A stretch of DNA of 64,000 nt from an unidentified eubacterium SCB49. GTDB lineage: Bacteria > Bacteroidota > Bacteroidia > Flavobacteriales > Flavobacteriaceae. Shown piece by piece: positions 52,896 through 60,367 of the stretch. The notes below the pieces were generated by a model. The model was not told the DNA's origin. It did no database searches and was given only the letters and a program-made list of their open reading frames with translations. Every line of letters begins with the position of its first letter. The stretch's first letter is position 1. The translations under genes and the position numbers were made by a program. Location: NCBI GenBank assembly GCA_000170815.1, contig ABCO01000007.1, forward strand, positions 103,116 to 167,115. The letters run 5' to 3'.

Positions 52896-53825
52896 ATGAA
52901 TTTAGAAAAAGAAATAAACGAAATTACTGGGTTTAAAAACCTGGAGCTTTTAGCCACTCAAGTGGTTGAGGGGTTTATTTCTGGCTTGCATAAATCACCT
53001 TTTCATGGCTTTTCGGCAGAATTTGCTGAGCATAAAATTTATAATAATGGAGAGAGTACCAAACACATAGATTGGAAACTTTTTGCAAAGACAGATAAGC
53101 TGTATACAAAACGCTATGAAGAAGAGACCAACCTACGTTGTCATCTTATTATAGATAACAGTAGTTCTATGCATTATCCAGCTATCAAACAGATGGATAT
53201 TAACCATCTTAATAAGATTGGCTTCTCTGTACTGGCTGGTGCTGCAATTATGAATTTAATGAAACGCCAGCGCGATGCTGTGGGTTTAAGTGTTTATAGT
53301 GATGTCTATGAATATTATAGTTCAGAAAAAGGAAGTGAGCGACATCATCAACAGTTGCTCAGTCATTTAAATGCGGCTTTAAACAAAACACGTGATAAGG
53401 TGCAGACAAAATCGTACGAGCACCTTCATCTTATTGCCGAAAAACTAAAACGTAGAAGCTTGGTCTTTCTCTTTACAGATATGTTTCAGAGTGATATTGA
53501 AGAAGAGAAGCTTTTTGAAGCCTTACAGCACTTAAAATACAATAAACACGAAGTAATACTTTTTCATACCTACGATAAGGATAAGGAGCTTAAATTTGAT
53601 TTTAACAACCGACCTAAAAAGTTTGTAGATGTAGAAACAGGAGAGCATATTAATGTCTATGCAGATAATATTAAAGAAAATTATGAATCTGCCGTGCAAA
53701 GATACTTTGATGATCTAGCTGTAAAATGTGGTCAATATCGAATAAAATATGTCCCTGTAGATATAAATGAACATTTTAATAAAATTCTTACTACATATTT
53801 AGTTGAGAGAGGTAAGTTTGGATAG
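52896..53825 (+). CDS. DUF58 domain protein (vWA-like)
   Basis: A 309-residue cytoplasmic protein of the DUF58 family. The conserved block DWKLFAKTDKLYTKRYEEET is followed by a MIDAS-like metal site, LIIDNSSSMHYP, in a von Willebrand A-like fold, and later by SLVFLFTDMFQSD. DUF58 proteins usually act with a MoxR AAA+ ATPase and BatA-type membrane proteins in envelope stress or assembly of large complexes. Here no MoxR or Bat gene is next to it, which is a little unusual. It is the last core gene before the tRNA-Asp. Confidence 0.88.
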   Translation: MNLEKEINEITGFKNLELLATQVVEGFISGLHKSPFHGFSAEFAEHKIYNNGESTKHIDWKLFAKTDKLYTKRYEEETNLRCHLIIDNSSSMHYPAIKQMDINHLNKIGFSVLAGAAIMNLMKRQRDAVGLSVYSDVYEYYSSEKGSERHHQQLLSHLNAALNKTRDKVQTKSYEHLHLIAEKLKRRSLVFLFTDMFQSDIEEEKLFEALQHLKYNKHEVILFHTYDKDKELKFDFNNRPKKFVDVETGEHINVYADNIKENYESAVQRYFDDLAVKCGQYRIKYVPVDINEHFNKILTTYLVERGKFG

Positions 53826-53897
53826 GTTGATTTTTAGGTAACTAGCGTTTTTGATTTGAAAAATTGAAAAAAAAATAAAAATTTTTCAAAAAAAAGT

Positions 53898-53927
53898 TTG
53901 TAGAAGTCAAAGGTAGTAGTATATTTG
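53898..53927 (+). promoter_or_regulatory. Consensus promoter of tRNA-Asp
   Basis: TTG at 53898-53900 and TATATTTG at 53920-53927 are separated by exactly 19 bases, the Bacteroidetes -33/-7 consensus. It lies 59 bases before the tRNA, so a short 5' leader is processed off. Confidence 0.85.
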
Positions 53928-53986
53928 CACTCGCTTCTAGCAATAGAGCAAAAGACAAGCTTTTAAAGTCTATAAAATAGTAGCAC

Positions 53987-54060
53987 GGTCTGGTAGTTCA
54001 GTTGGTTAGAATACCTGCCTGTCACGCAGGGGGTCGCGAGTTCGAGTCTCGTCCAGACCG
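53987..54060 (+). tRNA. tRNA-Asp (GTC anticodon)
   Basis: A 74-base cloverleaf. The acceptor arm GGTCTGG pairs with CCAGACC, with discriminator G. The D-arm is GTTCAGTTGGTTAGAAT, the anticodon arm CCTGC-CTGTCAC-GCAGG carries GTC, and the T-arm holds the GTTCGAGTC loop. CCA is not encoded. A terminator follows 10 bases later. The tRNA marks the boundary between core genes and an insertion-sequence region. Confidence 0.96.
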
Positions 54061-54069
54061 CAACAAATG

Positions 54070-54098
54070 ACTCCGCCCAAAAGGCGGAGTTTTTTTTT
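54070..54098 (+). terminator. Terminator after tRNA-Asp
   Basis: ACTCCGCC and GGCGGAGT form a strong stem followed by nine or more T residues. Confidence 0.92.
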
Positions 54099-54154
54099 AA
54101 GATGTTGTGTTGTCCGCCTTTTTGGTGGATGTGGTTTAGAAATAGACCGATGAG

Positions 54155-54187
54155 AAGCTTTATTCGCCTTGGCGAATGGGCTTTTTT
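54155..54187 (+). terminator. Second terminator-like hairpin downstream of tRNA-Asp
   Basis: ATTCGCC-TT-GGCGAAT is extended by AAGC/GCTT across a small internal loop and followed by a T run. No gene lies between it and the tRNA terminator, so it may be a relic of a lost gene or the end of an unannotated short RNA. Confidence 0.65.
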
Positions 54188-54342
54188 TGTTTTAAAGAGG
54201 TTTGTAATGGTTTTTTACAATTTTGGGTGTACCTCTGGGTGTCCCATCTTAAAGTTGAGGTGTGCCATTAGCTGTTTTCTGAGATCAAGCCTAATTTTTG
54301 TGTTTAAGCAAATTTTGGAAACAATCTGTTTAAGGGGCTCAA

Positions 54343-54350
54343 GAAACAAT
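54343..54350. repeat. Left target-site duplication of the IS array (GAAACAAT)
   Basis: GAAACAAT occurs immediately outside the left terminal repeat and again at 57207-57214 immediately outside the right one. Eight bases is the duplication length characteristic of ISL3-family insertions. Confidence 0.75.
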
Positions 54351-54424
54351 GGATCAAGTTCAAAAGTTGTGGGATTTAAGGATTAAGGGATCAAGTTCAA
54401 AAGTTGTGGGATTTAAGGATTAAG
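54351..54424. repeat. 37-bp tandem duplication of the IS left end
   Basis: The 37-bp sequence from GGATCAAG to GGATTAAG is present twice without gap (54351-54387 and 54388-54424). Each copy contains a full left terminal repeat, so the array has two potential left ends in series. Confidence 0.9.
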
Positions 54425-55373
54425 CAAAAATTGTAGTAAGCCTAAATAAGAAAAAATCTACGTTTCTCACCCCTCTGAACTGTGCTCTAAAGGCTTTTAT
54501 TTTAGCATTAAAAGATTCTGCTGAAGCATTTGTGCTTCTGTTATCAAAGTAGTTTAAGATGTTTTTATAATGTATTGACATAGTTCTAGCGATAGTATTG
54601 AAGCTTTTAAATTCAGCTTGTCTTACTTTTTCATCCCATTTGGCAAGTCTTATTAGTGCTGATGTTTTATCTTTAGTATTGTTAAATATCCAAGATAGAT
54701 TTTGGCACAACTTGTATGCTTTTTCTAGGTCTGGATATTTTTCAAATAGTACTTTTGCTCTATTAGATTGATTTTTACTCCATTTACTACTTGATTTATA
54801 TAATAAATATCTACTTCTAGCTAATAGTTGCTTAAGTGTGTCTCCATTAGATAGTAGCTTTGGAGTATATTTTAAAGAGTTATTTCTGGCGTATTCTATG
54901 GCGTTATTTTCAGCGTCGATTGCTTCCCATCTATGTTTGATTCTTATTTCTTGTAGTGCATCCAAGGCTAGTTTTTGCACGTGAAATCGGTCTATTACTA
55001 AGGTAGCGTTTGGAAATGACTTTTTTACAATGAGCCCCATATTCCCTGCCATATCTAGTGTTATTTCCTTGACTTTTTCCCTTTGCTTTAGCGGGATTTT
55101 ATGAAGTATCTTTATTACAGCTTCGGCTTTAGTTCCTTTGACCATTACTACTATAGCTCCTTTTCTTCCTTTAGCTTTTTTATTGGTTATTATGGTGTAT
55201 AAATCACCATTTGAAAAGGCAGTTTCGTCAAGGGATAAATGAGAACCTAAATTCTTAGCAAACAATAACCAGTCTGTTGCGTGTTTCTTTTGATCCCACG
55301 CTTTAAAATCGCTTAGATTGTCTTTGTACTGCCTTTGTAAACTTCTAGGGTTGACTCCGTAGAAGTTAGCCAC
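54420..55373 (-). CDS. ISAon1-like DDE transposase, intact copy (unit 1)
   Basis: A 317-residue transposase. The N-terminus is a helix-turn-helix (FYGVNPRSLQRQYKDNLSDF). The catalytic domain shows SLDETAFSNGD (first Asp), ITLDMAGNMGLI and VIDRFHVQKLALDAL (second Asp), and the C-terminal SAESFNAKIKAFRAQFRGVRN (Glu), as in ISL3-type DDE enzymes. The listed start is a GTG at 55373, but the same frame is open back to 55412 and encodes further helix residues. The true protein may therefore come from a +1 frameshift out of the upstream small ORF, or from a non-ATG start. The reading frame is undamaged. Confidence 0.88.
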   Translation of the reverse strand: MANFYGVNPRSLQRQYKDNLSDFKAWDQKKHATDWLLFAKNLGSHLSLDETAFSNGDLYTIITNKKAKGRKGAIVVMVKGTKAEAVIKILHKIPLKQREKVKEITLDMAGNMGLIVKKSFPNATLVIDRFHVQKLALDALQEIRIKHRWEAIDAENNAIEYARNNSLKYTPKLLSNGDTLKQLLARSRYLLYKSSSKWSKNQSNRAKVLFEKYPDLEKAYKLCQNLSWIFNNTKDKTSALIRLAKWDEKVRQAEFKSFNTIARTMSIHYKNILNYFDNRSTNASAESFNAKIKAFRAQFRGVRNVDFFLFRLTTIFA

Positions 55374-55395
55374 AAGAGTCGTACTTGAAGCGTTA

Positions 55396-55752
55396 TTACT
55401 TATAGATCTCTTTTAAAAAAGCAGCAAATTCACTAGTTATTCTAGTTCCTTTTGCTACTAAATCCCAATCTCTTGTTGCCACTTTGCCAGTAGTTTCATT
55501 GAGCCATCGACGTCTGGTTATATGCAGGTAAACGTTCTTTCCGCGAATGGGGAAATCTTGAACTGTTGCCTCCGGGAAGAAGCCTTTAGAGTGAAGTTTG
55601 ACCTTAGAAAATTCTTCTTGAATGTTATTCAACTCAGTAAAATAGAAGTGTATTTCTTCTCCCTTAATCTCATGTTTAGTTAAATCAAAATGACTTACAA
55701 GTACTTCAGGGAGTAATAAATTGGCGGCTGCAAATAAAGCGTCTGAGGACAT
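55396..55752 (-). CDS. ISAon1 transposase N-terminal-region protein (unit 1)
   Basis: A 118-residue protein encoded just upstream of the transposase, ending 22 bases before the transposase GTG and in a different frame (+1). It includes HFDLTKHEIKGEEIHFYF and the basic segment RGKNVYLHITRRRWLNETTG, which is likely to bind DNA. In ISAon1-type elements this corresponds to the N-terminal part of the transposase encoded as a separate ORF. It is identical to the unit 2 copy at 56789-57145. Confidence 0.82.
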   Translation of the reverse strand: MSSDALFAAANLLLPEVLVSHFDLTKHEIKGEEIHFYFTELNNIQEEFSKVKLHSKGFFPEATVQDFPIRGKNVYLHITRRRWLNETTGKVATRDWDLVAKGTRITSEFAAFLKEIYK

Positions 55753-55816
55753 AAAATTCTTTATGGCAAAGTTCCTTCATTTTTATCTACTCCACAACTT
55801 TTTGTGTTGAGCCGGA

Positions 55817-56766
55817 TTAAGCAAAAATTGTAGTAAGCCTAAATAAGAAAAAATCTACGTTTCTCACCCCTCTGAACTGTGCTCTAAAGGCTTTTATTTT
55901 AGCATTAAAAGATTCTGCTGAAGCATTTGTGCTTCTGTTATCAAAGTAGTTTAAGATGTTTTTATAATGTATTGACATAGTTCTAGCGATAGTATTGAAG
56001 CTTTTAAATTCAGCTTGTCTTACTTTTTCATCCCATTTGGCAAGTCTTATTAGTGCTGATGTTTTATCTTTAGTATTGTTAAATATCCAAGATAGATTTT
56101 GGCACAACTTGTATGCTTTTTCTAGGTCTGGATATTTTTCAAATAGTACTTTTGCTCTATTAGATTGATTTTTACTCCATTTACTACTTGATTTATATAA
56201 TAAATATCTACTTCTAGCTAATAGTTGCTTAAGTGTGTCTCCATTAGATAGTAGCTTTGGAGTATATTTTAAAGAGTTATTTCTGGCGTATTCTATGGCG
56301 TTATTTTCAGCGTCGATTGCTTCCCATCTATGTTTGATTCTTATTTCTTGTAGTGCATCCAAGGCTAGTTTTTGCACGTGAAATCGGTCTATTACTAAGG
56401 TAGCGTTTGGAAATGACTTTTTTACAATGAGCCCCATATTCCCTGCCATATCTAGTGTTATTTCCTTGACTTTTTCCCTTTGCTTTAGCGGGATTTTATG
56501 AAGTATCTTTATTACAGCTTCGGCTTTAGTTCCTTTGACCATTACTACTATAGCTCCTTTCTCCTTTAGCTTTTTATTGGTTATTATGGTGTATAATCAC
56601 CATTTGAAAAGGCAGTTTCGTCAAGGGATAAATGAGAACCTAAATTCTTAGCAAACAATAACCAGTCTGTTGCGTGTTTCTTTTGATCCCACGCTTTAAA
56701 ATCGCTTAGATTGTCTTTGTACTGCCTTTGTAAACTTCTAGGGTTGACTCCGTAGAAGTTAGCCAC
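55817..56766 (-). pseudogene. Second transposase copy, broken by clustered single-base losses (unit 2)
   Basis: This matches the unit 1 transposase except for four missing bases between about 56557 and 56596. Each is a one-base contraction next to short runs (TTTT to TTT, CTTCC to CTCC, TTTTTT to TTTTT, TAAAT to TAAT). The frame is split into a 60-residue N-terminal piece (56584-56766, reading out after SNGD) and a 241-residue C-terminal piece (55817-56542) that keeps the second catalytic Asp and the Glu. Elsewhere I see no differences. Either this copy is a recent pseudogene, or the four gaps are a local sequence or assembly error. Confidence 0.85.
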
Positions 56767-56788
56767 AAGAGTCGTACTTGAAGCGTTA

Positions 56789-57145
56789 TTACTTATAGAT
56801 CTCTTTTAAAAAAGCAGCAAATTCACTAGTTATTCTAGTTCCTTTTGCTACTAAATCCCAATCTCTTGTTGCCACTTTGCCAGTAGTTTCATTGAGCCAT
56901 CGACGTCTGGTTATATGCAGGTAAACGTTCTTTCCGCGAATGGGGAAATCTTGAACTGTTGCCTCCGGGAAGAAGCCTTTAGAGTGAAGTTTGACCTTAG
57001 AAAATTCTTCTTGAATGTTATTCAACTCAGTAAAATAGAAGTGTATTTCTTCTCCCTTAATCTCATGTTTAGTTAAATCAAAATGACTTACAAGTACTTC
57101 AGGGAGTAATAAATTGGCGGCTGCAAATAAAGCGTCTGAGGACAT
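56789..57145 (-). CDS. ISAon1 transposase N-terminal-region protein (unit 2)
   Basis: Residue-for-residue identical to the 118-residue protein of unit 1, so this part of the second unit is undamaged. With its partner transposase frame broken downstream, it probably has no independent function. It remains useful as evidence that the duplication is recent. Confidence 0.82.
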   Translation of the reverse strand: MSSDALFAAANLLLPEVLVSHFDLTKHEIKGEEIHFYFTELNNIQEEFSKVKLHSKGFFPEATVQDFPIRGKNVYLHITRRRWLNETTGKVATRDWDLVAKGTRITSEFAAFLKEIYK

Positions 57146-57206
57146 AAAATTCTTTATGGCAAAGTTCCTTCATTTTTATCTACTCCACAACTTTTTGTGT
57201 TGAGCC

Positions 57207-57214
57207 GAAACAAT
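57207..57214. repeat. Right target-site duplication of the IS array (GAAACAAT)
   Basis: Exact match to 54343-54350, directly abutting the right terminal repeat that ends at 57206. Confidence 0.75.
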
Positions 57215-57590
57215 GCGCCACACTGCTCCAAGTTTTATAGTGCACGTTCTCAAACTGTAAAATAAACACATCTTTCTTCCACAATACTTAGTGTCGCGTT
57301 GTCTTATAAAGCGTCTTTTTTGAGGGCTAAATGTTCTTTTTTTATAAAATGTTTTAATTTTTAAAGTTTCCGAAGTCTAAAAAGTGACACCTTTGAGTTT
57401 TTTAAGCAGGACTGCTAAAAATAGAGGTCTTTTTTTCTCATTTTTGTAGATTGTAATGCAATAAGATACGAGAATATTTTTGCGGTTCAAGATACGGCTA
57501 CTGTTGCTTTTGTCTTGTTGAAACCTTGTTAGGGTTGTTGGTTAAAATTGGCGTATCTTTAAATTTAATTTTTTTCAAACTTCTATATTT
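57215..57590. other. Gene-free stretch between the IS array and the lipoprotein gene
   Basis: About 375 AT-rich bases with no convincing reading frame, tRNA or strong hairpin. A TATCTTTA close to the -7 consensus lies near 57554, about 30 bases before the next ATG, and probably serves the lipoprotein gene. Confidence 0.45.
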
Positions 57591-58541
57591 ATGAAACCTT
57601 TTATTGTCGTCTTTTTGTTAGCTGTCACTGTCTTTTCTGGCTGTAGTGAGATAAAACCTAAAGGAGAAAAAGAAATACATGCTTTTGTAAAAGAATGGAA
57701 CGATATGCACATCTTGCTCAAAGCGCCTTACCTGAGAGATAGCTATATGGATGTGGTGCAATACTACGGTGTAGAACGTACTAATTTTGAAGTAGAACAG
57801 CATAAAGAAATGCTTTTTGAAGATTTTCCAGATTATACCCAACAGATTAAAAACAACCAATTAACCATCACAAAAGAAGGTGGGAGTTATCTTGTTGTGT
57901 TTGAAAAAGAAGTGCAGTATAACGGTATAGAAGCAACATACGAGTCTTATTTGTTGCTTACATTAAGTAATAGTAAGTATAAAATATTGAGAGAAGGTGT
58001 GGCTAATGATGGTAAACATCTTGATGTGCCTATTTTTCCAAATAATTTTGATAGGCGGCTAGCGGCGCAACAAAACAGAAAACTTTATGGCGACTTTAAT
58101 GGCGATGATCTATCTGATTATGCCTACGTAACCGCTCCTGTGCTTTTAAATGCAGCAAAAACTACCACAAAAGCCAAAACGACTGCTTTATGTGAAGGCG
58201 CTTGCACGAGTGTTATTCATTTTAGTGCGCCTAACCTCACGGCAATAGCGGTAGAAGATGTCTATTCGTCGCAATTAGAAAATCTAAGAGACCTTAATAG
58301 TGACGGGGCAGACGAAATAGGTTTTTGGGATTTTAAATCCAATGCAAAAAGCCTTTATGTTTTTAATGCTACCACAGGTACATTACTAACCCCTCCGGTG
58401 TACATTAACACGGCGGTTCATAAAAATATGAAGCTGATTGATGTGATAAAAAAAACAGGCCCTAATAAAATTACCGTAACCCGCAGTAAAGAACAAGCGG
58501 GTACATGGATCCTAGAAAGCGAAATCGTAGTGCTAGACTAG
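57591..58541 (+). CDS. Hypothetical lipoprotein with a calcium-binding-like repeat
   Basis: A 316-residue predicted lipoprotein of no family I recognise. The signal peptide ends in lipobox VTVFSGC (Cys about residue 18). The middle contains YGDFNGDDLSDYAYV and later RDLNSDGADEIGFWDF, two D-x-N/D-x-D-x-x-D loops like those of FG-GAP/dockerin-type calcium-binding repeats. An N-terminal domain of about 150 residues precedes them. It is probably a surface or periplasmic protein. It stands alone between the IS array and a ParDE pair. Confidence 0.65.
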   Translation: MKPFIVVFLLAVTVFSGCSEIKPKGEKEIHAFVKEWNDMHILLKAPYLRDSYMDVVQYYGVERTNFEVEQHKEMLFEDFPDYTQQIKNNQLTITKEGGSYLVVFEKEVQYNGIEATYESYLLLTLSNSKYKILREGVANDGKHLDVPIFPNNFDRRLAAQQNRKLYGDFNGDDLSDYAYVTAPVLLNAAKTTTKAKTTALCEGACTSVIHFSAPNLTAIAVEDVYSSQLENLRDLNSDGADEIGFWDFKSNAKSLYVFNATTGTLLTPPVYINTAVHKNMKLIDVIKKTGPNKITVTRSKEQAGTWILESEIVVLD

Positions 58542-58688
58542 GTTTTTATATCTCTGGCTCTTAATGGTTGTGCTATGGTTCGTTGGTGATTGTTTTATTT
58601 TCTTTAAACCAACTTAAAAGATTTGGCAGACTTAATAAATATACATTTGTTTAAACACCTAAACCCGTATTAAAAATAACTGTAGTTT

Positions 58689-58991
58689 TTATTGTTCCGT
58701 TATTCTTTTTTTTAAGTCCATTCTTTCGTGTAAAATTCTTGTTATTTCAATTGGATTTACTTCAGATTTTCGATAAAATATTACGTGTCGGTTGGCCTTT
58801 ATTCCGAAAAGGTCAGATTTAATTACATCATAATTTTTTCCAAGTTCTGGATTGTCAGCGATGTCTTGGCAAATATCCAGAAGCATATTGTAATATCTGT
58901 CAGCTTGGTATTCAGACCAATTCTCTATAGTATATTCCCAAATTCTGTTTAAGTCAGTTACTGCCTTGTTGGTCAATACGTACTTAGCCAT
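58689..58991 (-). CDS. ParE/RelE-superfamily toxin
   Basis: A 100-residue toxin of the ParE branch, whose characterised members poison DNA gyrase. The N-terminus YVLTNKAVTDLNRIWEYTIENWSEYQADRYYNML is the classic ParE pattern. The C-terminal strand FGIKANRHVIFYRKSEVNPIEITRILHERMD contains the conserved RHVIFYR and I-x-R-I-L-H-x-x-M-D. It is encoded after, and overlapping by eight bases, the antitoxin. Full length and motifs suggest an active toxin. Gyrase as target is inferred from the family. Confidence 0.92.
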   Translation of the reverse strand: MAKYVLTNKAVTDLNRIWEYTIENWSEYQADRYYNMLLDICQDIADNPELGKNYDVIKSDLFGIKANRHVIFYRKSEVNPIEITRILHERMDLKKRITEQ

Positions 58992-59232
58992 TTTTTCTGC
59001 GTTTGGCTTTTAATTCCTCAAGATTTTTTTTGGGGTCGAAATCATGAGCAATTCCACTATCAATTCCTTCTTGAATGGCATTCCTTAATGCAATAACTTT
59101 ACTTTCTTCATTTTCTAAAAGTCGAAGTCCAGCTCTGATAACTTCGCTAACGTTTTTGTATCGTCCAGCAGAAACCTGAGTTTGTACGAACTGGTCAAAA
59201 TGATTTCCGAGAGATATTGATGTGTTTTTCAT
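58984..59232 (-). CDS. ParD-type ribbon-helix-helix antitoxin
   Basis: An 82-residue antitoxin. The ribbon-helix-helix DNA-binding part is TSISLGNHFDQFVQTQVSAG, followed by RYKNVSEVIRAGLRLLENEE, the standard ParD pattern. The C-terminal tail (HDFDPKKNLEELKAKRRKNG) should wrap the toxin. It is the first gene of the pair and overlaps parE. The promoter carries a 15-bp palindrome that is a natural site for autorepression. Confidence 0.92.
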   Translation of the reverse strand: MKNTSISLGNHFDQFVQTQVSAGRYKNVSEVIRAGLRLLENEESKVIALRNAIQEGIDSGIAHDFDPKKNLEELKAKRRKNG

Positions 59233-59249
59233 GTCGCTTTAATTTTAAT

Positions 59250-59270
59250 CAAATATACCAAAATTTGGTA
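59250..59270 (-). promoter_or_regulatory. parDE promoter and operator-like palindrome
   Basis: On the minus strand a -7 element TATATTTG (59250-59257) lies 17 bases before the parD ATG. Overlapping it by two bases is a perfect 15-bp palindrome, TACCAAAATTTGGTA (59256-59270), well placed for repression by ParD. The role is inferred. Confidence 0.65.
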
Positions 59271-59541
59271 AAAGTTGAATTTCACTTAAATTATACCTAA
59301 CACTGTATCACTACACCGTATTCTCTTTTTTTACTTCCGAAATAGTAAGCGCATTTATATGTGTGATGTTTAAACCTACGCGCTAGGTTTGGGTGTGGCA
59401 CATTTCCGAAGCAATAAAGATACTTGCGCTTTTGTAAATCTCTCTGTCTCACAGGATGGGTTGTTTGCTTTTTTGTATCTTAGAGGTGTTAATTGTCTTG
59501 AAAATGAAACATGTATAAAGACGGCTAAAACCACTAAAACG

Positions 59542-60204
59542 ATGAATACAAGCAACAATTACCTCACTAGACTTGCTCATTTAGAGATTATGCTGGCAGG
59601 TATTTTAATCTTTATGCCACTGGTTTTATTTCTGGTAGAAAAAGGCGACACTTTTAGAGGTTGTGAAGGCGAATTAAACAGCGTTGTGGGCTTTAGAGAC
59701 AGCATAAGTGACTACGTGTATATGCACAATGCTCAGATTTTTGGAATGTTTCTGGCTGCCGCTGCGATGATGTTTATCTATAATGGCATCATTTATTTTA
59801 AGAAAGAAAAAGAAATAAAACAGCTTTTAGATAGCGCCACTTTTACAAAAGCTGCCACAGAGGTGATAACAACCATCCAAAAAGAAAAACCACACGGGGG
59901 TAAGTTTTACAACATTATTTTTGGATTGAGTTTGTTGGGAGTATTGCTATTTCCGCATTGCGAATTTCCTATACCGCATTATGTAAGTGCGGTCATCTTT
60001 TTTGTGGGAAGTATCGTGTTAATGGCTTTTGCTGGAAACGAAAAATTTAGAAAAACAGGTATTGTTCTAGCGGTTATTTCTGCTGTGAGTTTAGGACTCA
60101 CTTTTGCGGACATCTCTTGGTATACCTTGTTTTTTGCAGAGTGGATTGCCTTAACAGCCATTGCCATACATTATGTGCTAGAGGCTAATTATAACGCAAA
60201 TTAG
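59542..60204 (+). CDS. Unknown multi-pass membrane protein
   Basis: A 220-residue integral membrane protein with about six hydrophobic helices (first at residues 13-34, the last four in the C-terminal 90 residues). A loop after the first helix has two acidic groups and a Cys (FRGCEGELNSVVGF), and a charged cytoplasmic stretch (KKEKEIKQLLDSATF) follows the second helix. I cannot assign a family. The frame is open upstream to TTG 59389, but that part contains no hydrophobic or conserved sequence and ATG 59542 is preferred. It is monocistronic in an accessory region. Confidence 0.65.
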   Translation: MNTSNNYLTRLAHLEIMLAGILIFMPLVLFLVEKGDTFRGCEGELNSVVGFRDSISDYVYMHNAQIFGMFLAAAAMMFIYNGIIYFKKEKEIKQLLDSATFTKAATEVITTIQKEKPHGGKFYNIIFGLSLLGVLLFPHCEFPIPHYVSAVIFFVGSIVLMAFAGNEKFRKTGIVLAVISAVSLGLTFADISWYTLFFAEWIALTAIAIHYVLEANYNAN

Positions 60205-60246
60205 ATTGGTAGTGTTGCATCGTTATAAAAGTTTAAAACAAAAAAA

Positions 60247-60321
60247 ATGTCAGTTTGAGCACTGTTTTAAACCTATTGCCAAACAATAGGTTTAAAACTT
60301 AGACTGCGCTCAGCATGACAT
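60247..60321. repeat. REP-like intergenic inverted repeat, copy 2
   Basis: Outer arms ATGTCAGTTTGAGC (60247-60260) and GCTCAGCATGACAT (60308-60321) pair with a short central mismatch. Inside, GTTTTAAACCTATTG (60264-60278) and its perfect complement (60284-60298) form a 15-bp stem with a 5-base loop. It shares TGTCAGTTTGAG-like and GACTGCGCTCAG words with the element at 13123-13195, pointing to a common repeat family. Confidence 0.7.
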
Positions 60322-60367
60322 GGTACGGTGTTTTAAAACCGACGCTTTAATTTTTGTGATTTGGGTA

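Larger units (their letters stand above)
54351..57206 (-). mobile_element. ISL3/ISAon1-like insertion sequence present as a tandem dimer
   Basis: Two near-identical units lie head to tail: 54388-55813 and 55814-57206. Each encodes a 118-residue N-terminal-region protein and a DDE transposase on the minus strand. The outer ends are imperfect inverted repeats of about 22 bp (left begins GGATCAAG, right complement begins GGCTCAAC, both share AAAAGTTGTGG), and the whole array is bounded by GAAACAAT on both sides. The right unit lacks the first 29 bases of the left end and begins at GGATTAAG. A 37-bp copy of the left end is itself duplicated at the outer edge. The family call comes from protein similarity and duplication length. 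Confidence 0.85.

Noticed and set aside
54200..54300. Integrase remnant next to tRNA-Asp
   Set aside because: Both strands were read for recombinase motifs; only a 17-codon frame appears and no tyrosine-recombinase residues were found.
54102..54386. 94-residue open frame after tRNA-Asp running into the IS left end
   Set aside because: Cys/Trp/Phe-rich composition, covers a terminator hairpin and IS sequence, and resembles no protein family.
58689..59232. Larger defence island around the ParDE pair and IS array
   Set aside because: The neighbours are lipoproteins, membrane proteins and a FAS1 protein; no restriction, CRISPR, CBASS or other defence genes are recognisable.
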